A DNA stretch of 64,000 nt from Pontibacter anaerobius (GTDB lineage: Bacteria; Bacteroidota; Bacteroidia; Cytophagales; Hymenobacteraceae). The notes below the pieces were generated by a model. It ran no database searches and was not told where the DNA came from. It saw only the letters and a program-made list of their open reading frames with translations. The DNA lies in contig NZ_JAPFQO010000002.1 of the NCBI RefSeq assembly GCF_026241195.1, positions 434,001-498,000 on the forward strand, in the 5' to 3' direction. Both the position numbers and the translations under genes were made by a program. The stretch's first letter is position 1. Each line of letters starts with the position of its first letter. Shown here in pieces: positions 15,388 through 25,087 of the stretch.

Positions 15388-17760
15388 TTATTTCCAGCTA
15401 AAGTTTAAGGTAACAGACGGCAGCGGGAAAGGTACGATGGATACCTTTTTGGCCTGCAGTTTCACCGCGGAATCATAGCCGTTTCCTTCGTTGTCGATGT
15501 AGTATAAGTAGGGGTTTCTGCGGCCGTACACGTTGTAGATGGAGAAGGTCCAGCTGTTCTCGATGTTCTTCCATTTCTTGCCCTCCAGTGTAGCAGAAAA
15601 GTCGAGCCGGTGGGTAGGCTGCATCCGGAAGCTGTTTCGGTCACCATACTGGTAATTAACCGTCCCCTCCAGAATATACCGTCGGACAGGCATGGTGGTG
15701 GCCTCTCCGGTGCCGTACACAAAACTGCCGGCAAAGGTCCAGCGGTCGTTATACTTGTAGCTGGCAACCAAAGATAAGTCGTGGCGGCGGTCGTAGCGGG
15801 CGGGGAACTTCTGACCATTGTTCAGGTCCGGGAAGGTGCGCGTGGTGCGGGAGAGGGTGTAGCCAAACCAGCCTTGCAGTTTGCCATAGTTCTTACGCAG
15901 AAACAGTTCAATGCCGTAAGACCTGCCGCTGCCAGTTACAAACTCATACTCCAGGTCGCGGTTGCTGGGGCCGGGCGCGAAGCCCTGCCGGTATTCCAGC
16001 TGATTCTCCAAATCCTTAAAGTATACTTCCAAGGATCCCTCATATTGGTTTTCCTTCATGCTTCTGAAATAGCCCAGCGCATACTGTGAAGCCAGTTGCG
16101 GCTCCACGAGCGCCGAGCTTGGCACCCAGACATCCAGCGGAAGCGTGGTATAAGCATTAGACACCAGGTGCAGGTACTGTGCCGATTTGCTGAATGCCGC
16201 CTTCACCGAGGAAGCTTTATCCAAATCATACTTTACTGACACCCGGGGCTCCCAGGCACTGAAAGTTTTAACTCCTTCCCCGCGCCTATAAGAAGTTGAG
16301 TCTGTAGGCACGTTATTTTCATCAAACTGGTAGAGGGTAAACGGACCTGACTGCGTGAAGTAACTGTTACGAAGCCCTAAGCTAAGCAGCAATTTATCAG
16401 TGAGGTATACATCATCGGAAAGGTAAACTGCGTATTCATGCCCATACTTGGTACGGATCCTGTCAGTGCCGAATAGCTCACCGCTGGCGCTCTCGGCTTC
16501 TCCGGCACGCGGGCGAAGCTTATGGTAAGTATACTGCAGCCCATACTGCAGGTGGTGCCTTGCATTTGATTTGTAGTTAAAATCCAGGTTGGCGCTGTAA
16601 TCCTCTACGCCCGTCTCAGCCACGGTGTTAAAGCCACCGAAATCCCAGCTGAACTCAAAATCATACTTACTCCATACCCCGGACACATCCATCTCCAGGT
16701 TGCCGCTGAAAGTATGGCTCCAGCGGGCGGTGGCGCTGCTGTTGCCCCAAAAGAAATCTGCCTTGAAGCGCCCGTCCGATAATGTTAACTCACCCACATC
16801 GCGCCCGTAGTAGCCACTGAAGCTTAACCTGTCCTGGTCAGAAAGTATAAAGCTGAGTTTTCCGTTGAGGTCGTAAAAATAATAGGGGATGCCGCCCTGC
16901 TCCGTGTTTTTCAGGAAAGGGCTAAGGAGCAGGTCCACGTACGTGCGCCTGCCAGAAAGTATAAAAGAGGCTTTATCCTCCACCAGCGGGCCCTGCACCG
17001 ACAGCCTGGAAGAAATCAACCCGACACCCCCATCTACCTGGTAATTTTTGTAGCTACCCTCTTTCATGCCGATGTCCAGCACGGAGGAGAGGCGGCCGCC
17101 GTAACGGGCGGGCATGTTGCCTTTGATTAGCGTGGTGTTGTCTATGGCGTCGCTGTTGAAGACGGAAAAAAAGTTGAACAGGTGGCCTGGGTTGTAAACC
17201 GTTGCCCGGTCAAGGAGAACGAGGTTCTGATCAGCCCCGCCGCCGCGCACGTAAAAGCCCGTGCTGCCTTCCCCGGCCGACTTTATACCCGGCATCAGTT
17301 GTATTGTTTTCAGGATATCCACCTCGCCAAACAGCACAGGCAGGGCCTTTACCGTCTCCAGCGGCAGCTCCAGTTGCCCCATGGTCGGGGTTTCGTGAAT
17401 TGGGGGCTTGCGCACGGCCAGCACCTCCACTTCCTGCACCTGGTAAGCAGTGGGCGTAAGTTTTATGTTTATACTTGTAGGTTGGTTTAAACGCAACGGC
17501 AGCTCCTGCACATGGTAGCCAATATACTTTACCACAAGCGTATACATGCCTTCAGGTGCAGCAAAGCTATACCTGCCGGCGGCATCGGTTATGGCACCGG
17601 CGGAAGGACGTTCTTTTAGCGCTAAGGCAGCGCCAACCAAGGCGTCACCGGTTTCGGCATCCAGTACACGGCCCGACAAAGTATAAACAGCCTGCGCCAG
17701 AACTGGCTGCAGGCACAGTAATCCCAGCAGAAGTATGAAAGTATAAATGAAGCTGCGCAA
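15388..17760 (-). CDS. TonB-dependent receptor with carboxypeptidase-like regulatory domain
   Basis: Outer-membrane transporter of 790 residues. A signal peptide (1-22) is followed by a carboxypeptidase-regulatory-like domain (about 25-115, Y-T-L-S-G-R-V-L-D-A-E-T-G), a plug domain (about 125-240, with G-F-Y-V-R-G-G-G-A-D-Q-N and P-A-R-Y-G-G-R-L-S-S), and a beta-barrel to the end. There is no SusD-like partner; the partner is DUF4249, so this is not a polysaccharide-utilisation pair. The ligand cannot be told. Several AAGTATA words lie in the gene. Confidence 0.93.
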   Translation of the reverse strand: MRSFIYTFILLLGLLCLQPVLAQAVYTLSGRVLDAETGDALVGAALALKERPSAGAITDAAGRYSFAAPEGMYTLVVKYIGYHVQELPLRLNQPTSINIKLTPTAYQVQEVEVLAVRKPPIHETPTMGQLELPLETVKALPVLFGEVDILKTIQLMPGIKSAGEGSTGFYVRGGGADQNLVLLDRATVYNPGHLFNFFSVFNSDAIDNTTLIKGNMPARYGGRLSSVLDIGMKEGSYKNYQVDGGVGLISSRLSVQGPLVEDKASFILSGRRTYVDLLLSPFLKNTEQGGIPYYFYDLNGKLSFILSDQDRLSFSGYYGRDVGELTLSDGRFKADFFWGNSSATARWSHTFSGNLEMDVSGVWSKYDFEFSWDFGGFNTVAETGVEDYSANLDFNYKSNARHHLQYGLQYTYHKLRPRAGEAESASGELFGTDRIRTKYGHEYAVYLSDDVYLTDKLLLSLGLRNSYFTQSGPFTLYQFDENNVPTDSTSYRRGEGVKTFSAWEPRVSVKYDLDKASSVKAAFSKSAQYLHLVSNAYTTLPLDVWVPSSALVEPQLASQYALGYFRSMKENQYEGSLEVYFKDLENQLEYRQGFAPGPSNRDLEYEFVTGSGRSYGIELFLRKNYGKLQGWFGYTLSRTTRTFPDLNNGQKFPARYDRRHDLSLVASYKYNDRWTFAGSFVYGTGEATTMPVRRYILEGTVNYQYGDRNSFRMQPTHRLDFSATLEGKKWKNIENSWTFSIYNVYGRRNPYLYYIDNEGNGYDSAVKLQAKKVSIVPFPLPSVTLNFSWK

Positions 17761-17808
17761 TCCGTTTGCTGTTTTAGTTATGGTTTAACAGCAGTTCAGG
17801 GTAAAGGT

Positions 17809-18384
17809 TTAGCGCTGGAAATAGCTGTAGCGCCGCAGCAAAATATTATAACCCAACGAAGCCAGGAAGGCTAAAATTGAACCTAACAGAGCACCAAGCA
17901 GCACATCGGCTGGGAAGTGAACACCCAGGTAAATGCGGCTATAAGTTACTACTACGGCCCAGGCCACCAGCACAATCTTGAATATCAGGTAGCGGTCGGA
18001 GAGGATGAGGTTAAAGAAAACCGCCAGCGCAAAGGTGTTTGCGGCATGGGAGGAAATAAACCCAAACTTACCGCCGCAGCCCTCCACAATATTGATGAAC
18101 TCCGAGAGCGAAGGATCGTGGCAGGGGCGGAGGCGCATAAAGTATGGTTTCATGATGCCTGAAGCTACGAAATCAGCCAGGCCGATGGCAATGAGCACCA
18201 TCACGAGCATAGGTATACTTTGGCGGCGGTAGCGCCACACCAGGTAACCGATGAGCCCCAGGTAAAAAGGGATCCACACCAGCTTCTCCGACACAAACAC
18301 CATGATCGCATCCCAGAAAGGGCTGTGCATGTTGTTCAGGTAGATGAATATGTCTTTATCCAGCTGCTCCAGCGCCTCCACCAT
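17809..18384 (-). CDS. PAP2-family phosphatase
   Basis: Membrane phosphatase of 191 residues with about five helices and the three PAP2 motifs: K-P-Y-F-M-R-L-R-P, S-S-H-A-A-N-T-F-A and S-R-I-Y-L-G-V-H-F-P-A-D. Likely substrates are lipid phosphates such as undecaprenyl diphosphate or phosphatidic acid; sequence alone does not choose. Its ATG overlaps the hemF stop (TAATG), so it is translated in tandem with hemF. Confidence 0.9.
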   Translation of the reverse strand: MVEALEQLDKDIFIYLNNMHSPFWDAIMVFVSEKLVWIPFYLGLIGYLVWRYRRQSIPMLVMVLIAIGLADFVASGIMKPYFMRLRPCHDPSLSEFINIVEGCGGKFGFISSHAANTFALAVFFNLILSDRYLIFKIVLVAWAVVVTYSRIYLGVHFPADVLLGALLGSILAFLASLGYNILLRRYSYFQR

Positions 18385-19313
18385 TACTTGCCTTCGTTAA
18401 TCCAGTCAATGTCTTTTTTCAGGTAGTCCAGCGTCTGTTCTTCGGGGCTGCCGACTTCAGGTGTAAAGTTGTATACCCAGGAGGCATGCGTCGGCAGGCT
18501 CATCAGGATAGACTCTATCCGGCCTTTGGTTAGAAGTCCGAACTTGGTGCCACGGTCGTACACAAGATTAAACTCTACATAGCGGCCACGGCGGATAAGT
18601 TGCCACTGCTTTTCGCGCTCGCCGTAAGGGAGGTCGCGGTTTTGGTTCATGATGGAAGTATAAAAAGGGATAAAGGCATAAGCCACATCGCGCACAAAGG
18701 CAAAGCGGTCCTCCATGCTGATCTCCTCTGTTTCCATCAGTCTGTCGAAGAAAATGCCACCAACGCCGCGGGTCTCGTCGCGGTGCTCGTTAAAGAAATA
18801 GTCATCAGCCCACTTTTTGAACTCAGGGTAATAGCCCGGGTGGTGCTTATCGCACACAGCCTTCATCTGCTCATGGAACTCCCGGGCCTGCTTAACGTCC
18901 ACATATATAGGTGTCAGGTCGATACCGCCACCGAACCAGGCTTGCCCGTTGCCGGCCTCGAAGTAACGTACGTTCATGTGCGTGATCGGCACCATCGGGC
19001 TATGAGGGTGCATCACCACCGATACGCCTGTGGCAAAGTAGTTCGGATCGGGCATCTGCAGCGCCTTCAGGAACTGGGGAGACAGTTCACCCTGAACAGC
19101 AGAAAAGTTAACACCGCCTTTCTCCAGCACATTACCGCCCTCAATCACACGCGAGACACCACCTCCGCCACCTTCATGCACCCACTCATCGGATGTAAAC
19201 GTAGCGCCACCATCGGTATTCTCCAGGGCATAGCATAGGTCTGACTGAAACTGGCGCATAAACGCCTCAACTTTTTCTCTGAACATAGTTTCCGACAAAA
19301 GATATTTAGACAT
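18384..19313 (-). CDS. hemF: Oxygen-dependent coproporphyrinogen III oxidase
   Basis: Converts coproporphyrinogen III to protoporphyrinogen IX with O2 in heme synthesis. The 309-residue protein shows the HemF signatures: N-M-R-Y-F-E (metal-site region), W-F-G-G-G-I-D-L-T-P-I-Y, the G-V-G-G-I-F-F-D segment and the Y-V-E-F-N-L-V-Y-D-R-G-T-K-F-G-L block near the C-terminus. It is the first gene of a short minus-strand unit with the PAP2 phosphatase. Confidence 0.96.
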   Translation of the reverse strand: MSKYLLSETMFREKVEAFMRQFQSDLCYALENTDGGATFTSDEWVHEGGGGGVSRVIEGGNVLEKGGVNFSAVQGELSPQFLKALQMPDPNYFATGVSVVMHPHSPMVPITHMNVRYFEAGNGQAWFGGGIDLTPIYVDVKQAREFHEQMKAVCDKHHPGYYPEFKKWADDYFFNEHRDETRGVGGIFFDRLMETEEISMEDRFAFVRDVAYAFIPFYTSIMNQNRDLPYGEREKQWQLIRRGRYVEFNLVYDRGTKFGLLTKGRIESILMSLPTHASWVYNFTPEVGSPEEQTLDYLKKDIDWINEGK

Positions 19314-19576
19314 CCGACAAAGGAAAATTCTAGTACTAGTTCCTTCGACGTTCCTTACGGCTATACTTTACAGGCAAGTATAAACTGGCAATAATAATAC
19401 AAATAGGGAACCATTAAACTTCGGGTGATGCCTGATGTAGCAGACAAGTTGACTTGGTGCCCTGCCAAAGTATAGCTGCTGCAAAAGTACCGAATTATAC
19501 CCTCTCTACCGAACCGCTTCAGAATTTTACTTGAAAGCAGAAAATTTGTAACTTCGGGCAAACCTTAGCACAACCT

Positions 19577-21655
19577 ATGTCACAACATACCCTGGAGGCC
19601 ACTAAACTCGATCTGGAACTACTCAAAAAGGCTTACCGACTGATGATTACTGCCAAAACCATGGCAGATACTTACGAAGAAAACAAGGCGATCTGCAGCA
19701 AGTATGTGCACAGCACATCGCGCGGCCATGAAGCCATACAACTGGCCGCCGCCCTGCAGCTGAAGCCATACGACTACGCCTCGCTCTACTACCGCGACGA
19801 CTCCATGCTGCTTGGCTTGGGGTTGCAGCCTTATGAGCTGATGCTGCAGCTGATGGCTAAGGCTGACGATCCTTTCAGTGGCGGCCGTACCTACTATGGG
19901 CACCCCTCTTTAAGGCGCGAAGGCTTCCCGACCATCCCGCACCAAAGCTCTGCCACGGGCATGCAAGCCATTCCGGCGACGGGTATGGCGCATGGTTTGG
20001 CTTACCTGGAAGGGCAGGGGCTGCTGAAGGTCGAGGAGAAACCGATCGTAATTTGCTCTTTAGGAGATGGCTCCGTAACCGAGGGTGAGGTTTCAGAGGC
20101 ATTTCAAATGGCAGTGCTAAAAGGGCTGCCGATCATTTACCTGATACAGGACAACGATTGGGGCATCTCGGCCACCGGCAAAGAGATGCGTGCTATGGAT
20201 GCCTTTGAGTTTGCCGCCGGTTTTAAAGGAATGGAGCGCCTGCGCGTGAACGGCTCTGATTTTGAGGAGTCGTATGAGGGGATGCGTGTGGCCATAGAGT
20301 ATGCCCGCAAAGTTCGCCGCCCGATACTGGTGCATGCCAAAGTGCCGTTGCTGGGTCATCATACTTCCGGAGTTCGCCGGGAGTGGTACCGTGGCGAGAA
20401 CCTGCAGCAGCACAGCATCGACGATCCGATTCCAAAACTTCGTGAGGTACTGCTGGAGGCAGGCATCGCGGTTGACGAGGTGAAGCTACTGGAGCAGGAA
20501 GCCATGAATACCGTTGCCAACGATTATGAACGTGCCTTGAACGCCGCTAATCCGGATCCAAAGACATTTGACACCCATGAGTTTGCGCCAACTCCTGTAA
20601 CAGAGGAAAAAGGCGAACGAAGCCCGGCCGGCGCAGATAAAGCCATTATGGTGGATGCCGCCCTGCATGCCGTGGACGATATCCTGAAAACATACCCGGA
20701 GGCTTTGTTTTATGGCCAGGATGTGGGCGGAGAACTGGGAGGTGTTTTCAGGGAGGCGGCCTTGCTGGCCAAGAAGTATGGCGATGCCCGCGTATTCAAC
20801 ACACCGATACAGGAAGCTTACATAGTTGGCTCTACTGCAGGTATGTCAGCCGTAGGGGCTAAAGCAATTGTAGAGATACAGTTTGCGGATTATATCTGGC
20901 CGGGCATCAATCAACTTGTAGAGGAGCTTTCTAAGAGCTGCTACCTGAGTAATGGCAAGTTTCCGATACAATCCGTTATCCGGGTGCCGATAGGCGCATA
21001 CGGCGGCGGCGGGCCGTACCATTCCGGAAGTATAGAATCTACGCTGCTGAACATCCGGGGCATTAAGGTGGTGTTCCCGAGCAATGCAGCTGACATGAAA
21101 GGCCTGATGAAGGCAGCTTTCCTGGACCCGAACCCGGTTGTGATGCTCGAGCACAAAGGCATTTACTGGTCTAAGGTGCCCGGCACTGAGGATGCCAAAA
21201 CCATTGAGCCGGACGAGCACTACGTACTGCCATTGGGTAAAGCTAACATTGTGCAGCATGCTGACGAGAAGGAACTGCGAATGGGCAACAGCATGACCGT
21301 CATCACCTATGGCATGGGCGTATATTGGGCCAAGACAGCAGCAAAGAATTTCCCGGGAAGTATAGAGATCGTGGACCTGCGCACGCTTAACCCGCTGGAT
21401 TATGAAACAGTTAAAGCATCGGTAGAACGCCATGGCAAGGCACTGGTTCTCACAGAAGAGCCGCTGATGAACTCTTTTGCCGAGTCGCTTGCCGGACGTC
21501 TTTCTAAAGATTGTTTCCAGAAGTTGGATGCGCCAGTTTATACTTTGGGTGCCGCAAACCTGCCTGCCATTCCGCTGAATGTGGAACTGGAGAAGATGAT
21601 GCTGCCCAACCCGGACAAAGTTGCCTCCCGGATGGAAGAACTGCTAAATTACTAA
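19577..21655 (+). CDS. Fused E1 alpha/beta subunit of a 2-oxoacid dehydrogenase (branched-chain type)
   Basis: Thiamine-diphosphate enzyme decarboxylating a 2-oxoacid and loading the E2 lipoyl arm. Residues about 20-330 are the alpha part, with the TPP motif G-D-G-S-V-T-E-G-E through Q-D-N-D-W-G-I. Residues about 355-692 are the beta part (G-Q-D-V-G-G-E-L-G-G-V-F, F-A-D-Y-I-W-P-G-I-N-Q, and P-S-N-A-A-D-M-K-G-L). The head-to-tail fusion (692 residues) is common in Bacteroidota, and the resemblance is to 2-oxoisovalerate rather than pyruvate E1. No E2 or E3 gene is adjacent. Confidence 0.9.
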   Translation: MSQHTLEATKLDLELLKKAYRLMITAKTMADTYEENKAICSKYVHSTSRGHEAIQLAAALQLKPYDYASLYYRDDSMLLGLGLQPYELMLQLMAKADDPFSGGRTYYGHPSLRREGFPTIPHQSSATGMQAIPATGMAHGLAYLEGQGLLKVEEKPIVICSLGDGSVTEGEVSEAFQMAVLKGLPIIYLIQDNDWGISATGKEMRAMDAFEFAAGFKGMERLRVNGSDFEESYEGMRVAIEYARKVRRPILVHAKVPLLGHHTSGVRREWYRGENLQQHSIDDPIPKLREVLLEAGIAVDEVKLLEQEAMNTVANDYERALNAANPDPKTFDTHEFAPTPVTEEKGERSPAGADKAIMVDAALHAVDDILKTYPEALFYGQDVGGELGGVFREAALLAKKYGDARVFNTPIQEAYIVGSTAGMSAVGAKAIVEIQFADYIWPGINQLVEELSKSCYLSNGKFPIQSVIRVPIGAYGGGGPYHSGSIESTLLNIRGIKVVFPSNAADMKGLMKAAFLDPNPVVMLEHKGIYWSKVPGTEDAKTIEPDEHYVLPLGKANIVQHADEKELRMGNSMTVITYGMGVYWAKTAAKNFPGSIEIVDLRTLNPLDYETVKASVERHGKALVLTEEPLMNSFAESLAGRLSKDCFQKLDAPVYTLGAANLPAIPLNVELEKMMLPNPDKVASRMEELLNY

Positions 21656-21677
21656 GTATAAGCAAGTATAAAACGAG

Positions 21678-21707
21678 AGCCCCGCCGTTACTGGCGGGGC
21701 TTTTTTA
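21678..21707 (+). terminator. Intrinsic terminator after the E1 gene
   Basis: Nine-bp perfect GC-rich arms (21678-21686, 21693-21701), 6-nt loop and a T-run. Two AAGTATA words in tandem (21655-21671) lie between stop codon and hairpin. Confidence 0.92.
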
Positions 21708-21827
21708 TCTGAATCAGTATTTATAGGATTTCTGGACGAGGAGGATCTCTTGTAGATTTAGGAGCACCAAATGGTTATCATCTCATTTGAATCCTGTTCA
21801 TCATTACTACATCCTGCAGATCCTGAC

Positions 21828-24269
21828 CTAGAAAGGATACCCAATACCGATCTGCAGTGTGCTCTGGTTGTTGCGGGTAAAAAAGTCCGTTACGTTAAAG
21901 TTAGGCAACACAAACCGGTCTTCTTTCCAGACAGCCGGGTCGTATACTTTGGTGGCGAAGTCAAACCGCAGAATTAACACCGAAAGATCAAACCGCAGTC
22001 CGAAGCCAGTACCCACAGCCAGCTCTTTATAAAACCGGTTAAACCGGAAATCAGCACCTGGCCGGTTGACATCAGCCTCCAAAAGCCACACGTTGCCTGC
22101 ATCCACAAAGAAAGCACCGTTTATAAAGCTGAACATGTTAAAGCGGTATTCCACATTCGCCTCTATTAACACCTCACCCGGCTGCTCGATATTATAATCG
22201 CGCACAATTATTTTATTGCCCTCGGCATCCTCCTGCACCGTAAGGGAGGCATAAGAACCTAAGCCCAACCTACGGGACTGCCAGGCCCGAACACTGGAGG
22301 CGCCGCCCCCGAAGAAAAACTTATCATAAGGCAGCGTATTACCGCTCAGGATAGGAGAGGCCACGCCCGTGTTAAACCTGTACACAAAAAAACGCTGCCC
22401 GCCCAGAGGTATATACCGGCGGTAATCCGGGTTAACACGCGCATACTGGTAAGTGCGCAAATTATTTATGTTGATGTTTAAGCCAAGCTCCTTAGATAAT
22501 CCGCCTACCTCTACCAAGGTCCTGAAAAAACGGGCATTACGAGTCTGGGTAAAGTCGTTGGTGTTGTAGATGAAGTTAAAGCCTACGAACGAGATGATAC
22601 CATCGTCGAAACTGCCCAAGAGCGAGCGGCTGTCTGTGCTGTTGCTCTCCAACCTGCTTCTGAAACCAACATCCTTTATCTCGCCCTGCACAATATTAAA
22701 GTTTACTGGCGAAAGTATAAACTGCATAACAGGCGGCTGCAACGGGTTGCGAGAACGCTGCCAGATATAATCCAGGCCCAGTTCGTAGGTAGAGCGGATG
22801 TACTCCTGCCGGTTCTCGCTGTTATAGCCGGTAGTAAAGCGCGTGCGGGGGGTAAACTCCGACAGCAGGTTCTTGTTTGTGAACGGCAAAAGTATAACCG
22901 GGAAAGAGAGAGACGTATTCAACCCAAACTCCCTGATCATAACCGCCTCATCGGGGTCGGACAAACTAGCCTGGTATTCTATACCACCCCTGATCCCAAA
23001 GTCCAGATTCTCGGTACCACCGAACACGTTTCTCACCCGCAGCGTCAGGCTGGAGAATGGGCCTGGCCTTTTCTCTGTAAAGTTCATACCTAACTCCGCC
23101 GTTTCCTGGAACTTCTTAGCCGGCAGGGCATTTACAAGCGCTATTAACTCATAGGTTGAGTCTGTAGGGCTTTGCACCTTGTTATAGAACACGTTATTAA
23201 ACTGGAAAACATCCAGGTCGGCCAGTTTGCGCTGCGTGGTAAGGGTACGGAACTGGCTGTAACGCTGCCCCGGGTAAATATCTACTTTCTTATCCAGTAT
23301 TAGCGGCGAGTACTTATGGTCATAGGCCACATACTTGATGCCGTTGTAGGTGATGGTATCGCGGGGAATGCCAAAACGATCAGCATCCGTTTTAAAGTAC
23401 ACATCCTTTAGGGTATATACTTTGTGTGTGGAGTCCTGCTCCGGGCTGTCGATAATTGTCTTGACACGTACAGTGTTCCTGGCATAGCTGGTATCCACCT
23501 CAAACTCAATGTATGCACGGGCAAAATCGTAATAGCCCCGGTTCTTCAGCAACTCGTACAATCGATCCCGCTCCTGCGTAAGCTGTTCCTCATCATATCG
23601 CTCCTGCAACTTTAGCAACGACCGGGCCTCCGTGCTTTTCACTATCTGCAGGACACTCGGGTCAGCAATGCCATAGCTTAGCTCAGAGTACAGGTAAGGC
23701 TGATTTTCCTCAATGTTAACGTCGATGTACAGAAGCTTGTCCTTCTTAACCTCTTTTGTATAAGCCGCCCTGTGGTTAAAATAGCCTTTGGAGTTTAAGT
23801 AGATGTCGATTTGGTCCATGGTTTCCTGCATGCGCAGGGAATCATAGATGGCCGGAGGCTCGCCGAGCTGCATTACAAAGTTTCCATCCTGTAGCTTGGC
23901 TTCCAGGCGGTCAATGCGGTCGTTATACTTCTCCCGGAGCTTGTTGATCTTAACCGAGTCAGTGCCTGCCTGCGTTATCTTTTGGGCCATCCGGTTCTCC
24001 TGTTTCTCTATCCGTTGCTGAATCTTTTGCGGATCGTAAAACTTTTTGCCGAAATTGTAGAGCGCCAGATACGGGGTGGAGCCAAGCACCATGCGGTTGG
24101 GCTCCTGCTGGTAAAGGTTCTGAATGGCAGTGGGATCCACCGATTCCAGCCCTTTGGGTTCCATACTTACAAGCAGCTTCTCGTTCTCGCCTAAGTTGCG
24201 GGTTGGGATGCAGGCGTTCAGCCCCAGCATTGCAAAACTCAGGGCGGCTATGTATAATCGTGATCTCAA
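21828..24269 (-). CDS. tamL: TamL-type BamA/TamA-family outer-membrane lipoprotein
   Basis: An 813-residue protein with a lipobox at Cys20 (L-G-L-N-A-C), POTRA-like repeats (about residues 30-400) and a C-terminal 16-strand barrel of the BamA/TamA superfamily, ending I-G-I-G-Y-P-F with the terminal aromatic. TamL is the lipidated TamA version of Bacteroidota, acting with TamB in envelope assembly; no tamB lies nearby. The start is a TTG, the best fit to the signal peptide, only 14 bp from the divergent methyltransferase ATG. Confidence 0.9.
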   Translation of the reverse strand: MRSRLYIAALSFAMLGLNACIPTRNLGENEKLLVSMEPKGLESVDPTAIQNLYQQEPNRMVLGSTPYLALYNFGKKFYDPQKIQQRIEKQENRMAQKITQAGTDSVKINKLREKYNDRIDRLEAKLQDGNFVMQLGEPPAIYDSLRMQETMDQIDIYLNSKGYFNHRAAYTKEVKKDKLLYIDVNIEENQPYLYSELSYGIADPSVLQIVKSTEARSLLKLQERYDEEQLTQERDRLYELLKNRGYYDFARAYIEFEVDTSYARNTVRVKTIIDSPEQDSTHKVYTLKDVYFKTDADRFGIPRDTITYNGIKYVAYDHKYSPLILDKKVDIYPGQRYSQFRTLTTQRKLADLDVFQFNNVFYNKVQSPTDSTYELIALVNALPAKKFQETAELGMNFTEKRPGPFSSLTLRVRNVFGGTENLDFGIRGGIEYQASLSDPDEAVMIREFGLNTSLSFPVILLPFTNKNLLSEFTPRTRFTTGYNSENRQEYIRSTYELGLDYIWQRSRNPLQPPVMQFILSPVNFNIVQGEIKDVGFRSRLESNSTDSRSLLGSFDDGIISFVGFNFIYNTNDFTQTRNARFFRTLVEVGGLSKELGLNININNLRTYQYARVNPDYRRYIPLGGQRFFVYRFNTGVASPILSGNTLPYDKFFFGGGASSVRAWQSRRLGLGSYASLTVQEDAEGNKIIVRDYNIEQPGEVLIEANVEYRFNMFSFINGAFFVDAGNVWLLEADVNRPGADFRFNRFYKELAVGTGFGLRFDLSVLILRFDFATKVYDPAVWKEDRFVLPNFNVTDFFTRNNQSTLQIGIGYPF

Positions 24270-24283
24270 ACGTGTAACCAGCT

Positions 24284-25030
24284 ATGTTGTCGAAAGCAGT
24301 TGTAAAGTATATTAAATCATTGCAAGTAAAAAAATACCGCAACCAACACCAAGCCTTTGTGGTGGAGGGAGCTAAAAGTGTGCTCGAATTACTGCAGTCC
24401 GATTTCCAGTTGCAGCACTTATTCGTTACCGAAGACTTTCTGCGTGAGCATACCGCTATGCTTGTCAAAGGTTATAGATACGAGGTGGTAAAGGAGGAAG
24501 AACTGGTAAAAGCAGGCAGTTTTGCCAGCAATAACGCCGCCCTGGCCGTGGCCAGTATGCGCCAACTTCCGCCCCTGCAAGTCCGGCCAACCGACCTGGT
24601 TATCGCTCTTGATGACATTCGCGACCCCGGTAACTTGGGCACCATTATCCGGATAGCCGACTGGTATGGTATAAAGAACGTGGTTTGTTCCGAGAATTGC
24701 GCCGATTTTTACAATCCGAAGGTAATTTCTTCTACAATGGGCTCCTTTACGCGCACCAATGTATACTATATTAACCTGCCCAACTGGCTGCAGCAGCACA
24801 CGGGCAAGTATAAAATTTACGGCGCCGCCCTGAATGGTGAGAACCTGCACCGCATGCAGCTGAAGCCAGAGGGTATTGTGGTGCTAGGCAACGAGGCAAA
24901 TGGGATACGGCCAAATGTGGCGGACCAGGTAAACCAACTGATAAAGATCCCAGCTTTCGGAGGGGCTGAGTCGCTGAATGTAGCCACGGCTACGGCCATT
25001 ATCATTGATAATTTTATGCGCAACAGCTAA
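24284..25030 (+). CDS. TrmH/SpoU-family RNA methyltransferase
   Basis: Transfers a methyl group to a ribose 2'-O of rRNA or tRNA. The 248-residue protein has the substrate-binding N-domain (K-S-L-Q-V-K-K-Y-R, F-V-V-E-G-A-K-S-V) and the SPOUT knot with D-D-I-R-D-P-G-N-L-G-T-I-I-R, I-V-V-L-G-N-E-A-N-G-I and I-P-A-F-G-G-A-E-S-L-N-V-A-T-A. The target nucleotide is not predictable here. A 12-bp hairpin terminator follows the stop. Confidence 0.93.
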   Translation: MLSKAVVKYIKSLQVKKYRNQHQAFVVEGAKSVLELLQSDFQLQHLFVTEDFLREHTAMLVKGYRYEVVKEEELVKAGSFASNNAALAVASMRQLPPLQVRPTDLVIALDDIRDPGNLGTIIRIADWYGIKNVVCSENCADFYNPKVISSTMGSFTRTNVYYINLPNWLQQHTGKYKIYGAALNGENLHRMQLKPEGIVVLGNEANGIRPNVADQVNQLIKIPAFGGAESLNVATATAIIIDNFMRNS

Positions 25031-25063
25031 AAAAAGAGGAGCCCTTAAGCTCCTCTTTTTATT
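25031..25063 (+). terminator. Intrinsic terminator after the RNA methyltransferase
   Basis: Perfect 12-bp arms (25031-25042, 25049-25060) starting right after the stop codon, 6-nt loop, A-run before and T-run after. It can serve both this gene and the convergent barrel gene ending at 25088. Confidence 0.92.
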
Positions 25064-25087
25064 CACCTTAAACAAACACTTTATACT

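Noticed and set aside
18600..19238. Long plus-strand frame of 212 codons
   Set aside because: It lies wholly antisense to hemF, whose protein is clearly conserved.
19361..19561. 66-codon minus-strand frame between hemF and the E1 gene
   Set aside because: Composition is like non-coding DNA and it contains several AAGTATA words; the residues show no signal peptide or known motif. The 263-bp spacer more likely holds the two divergent promoters.
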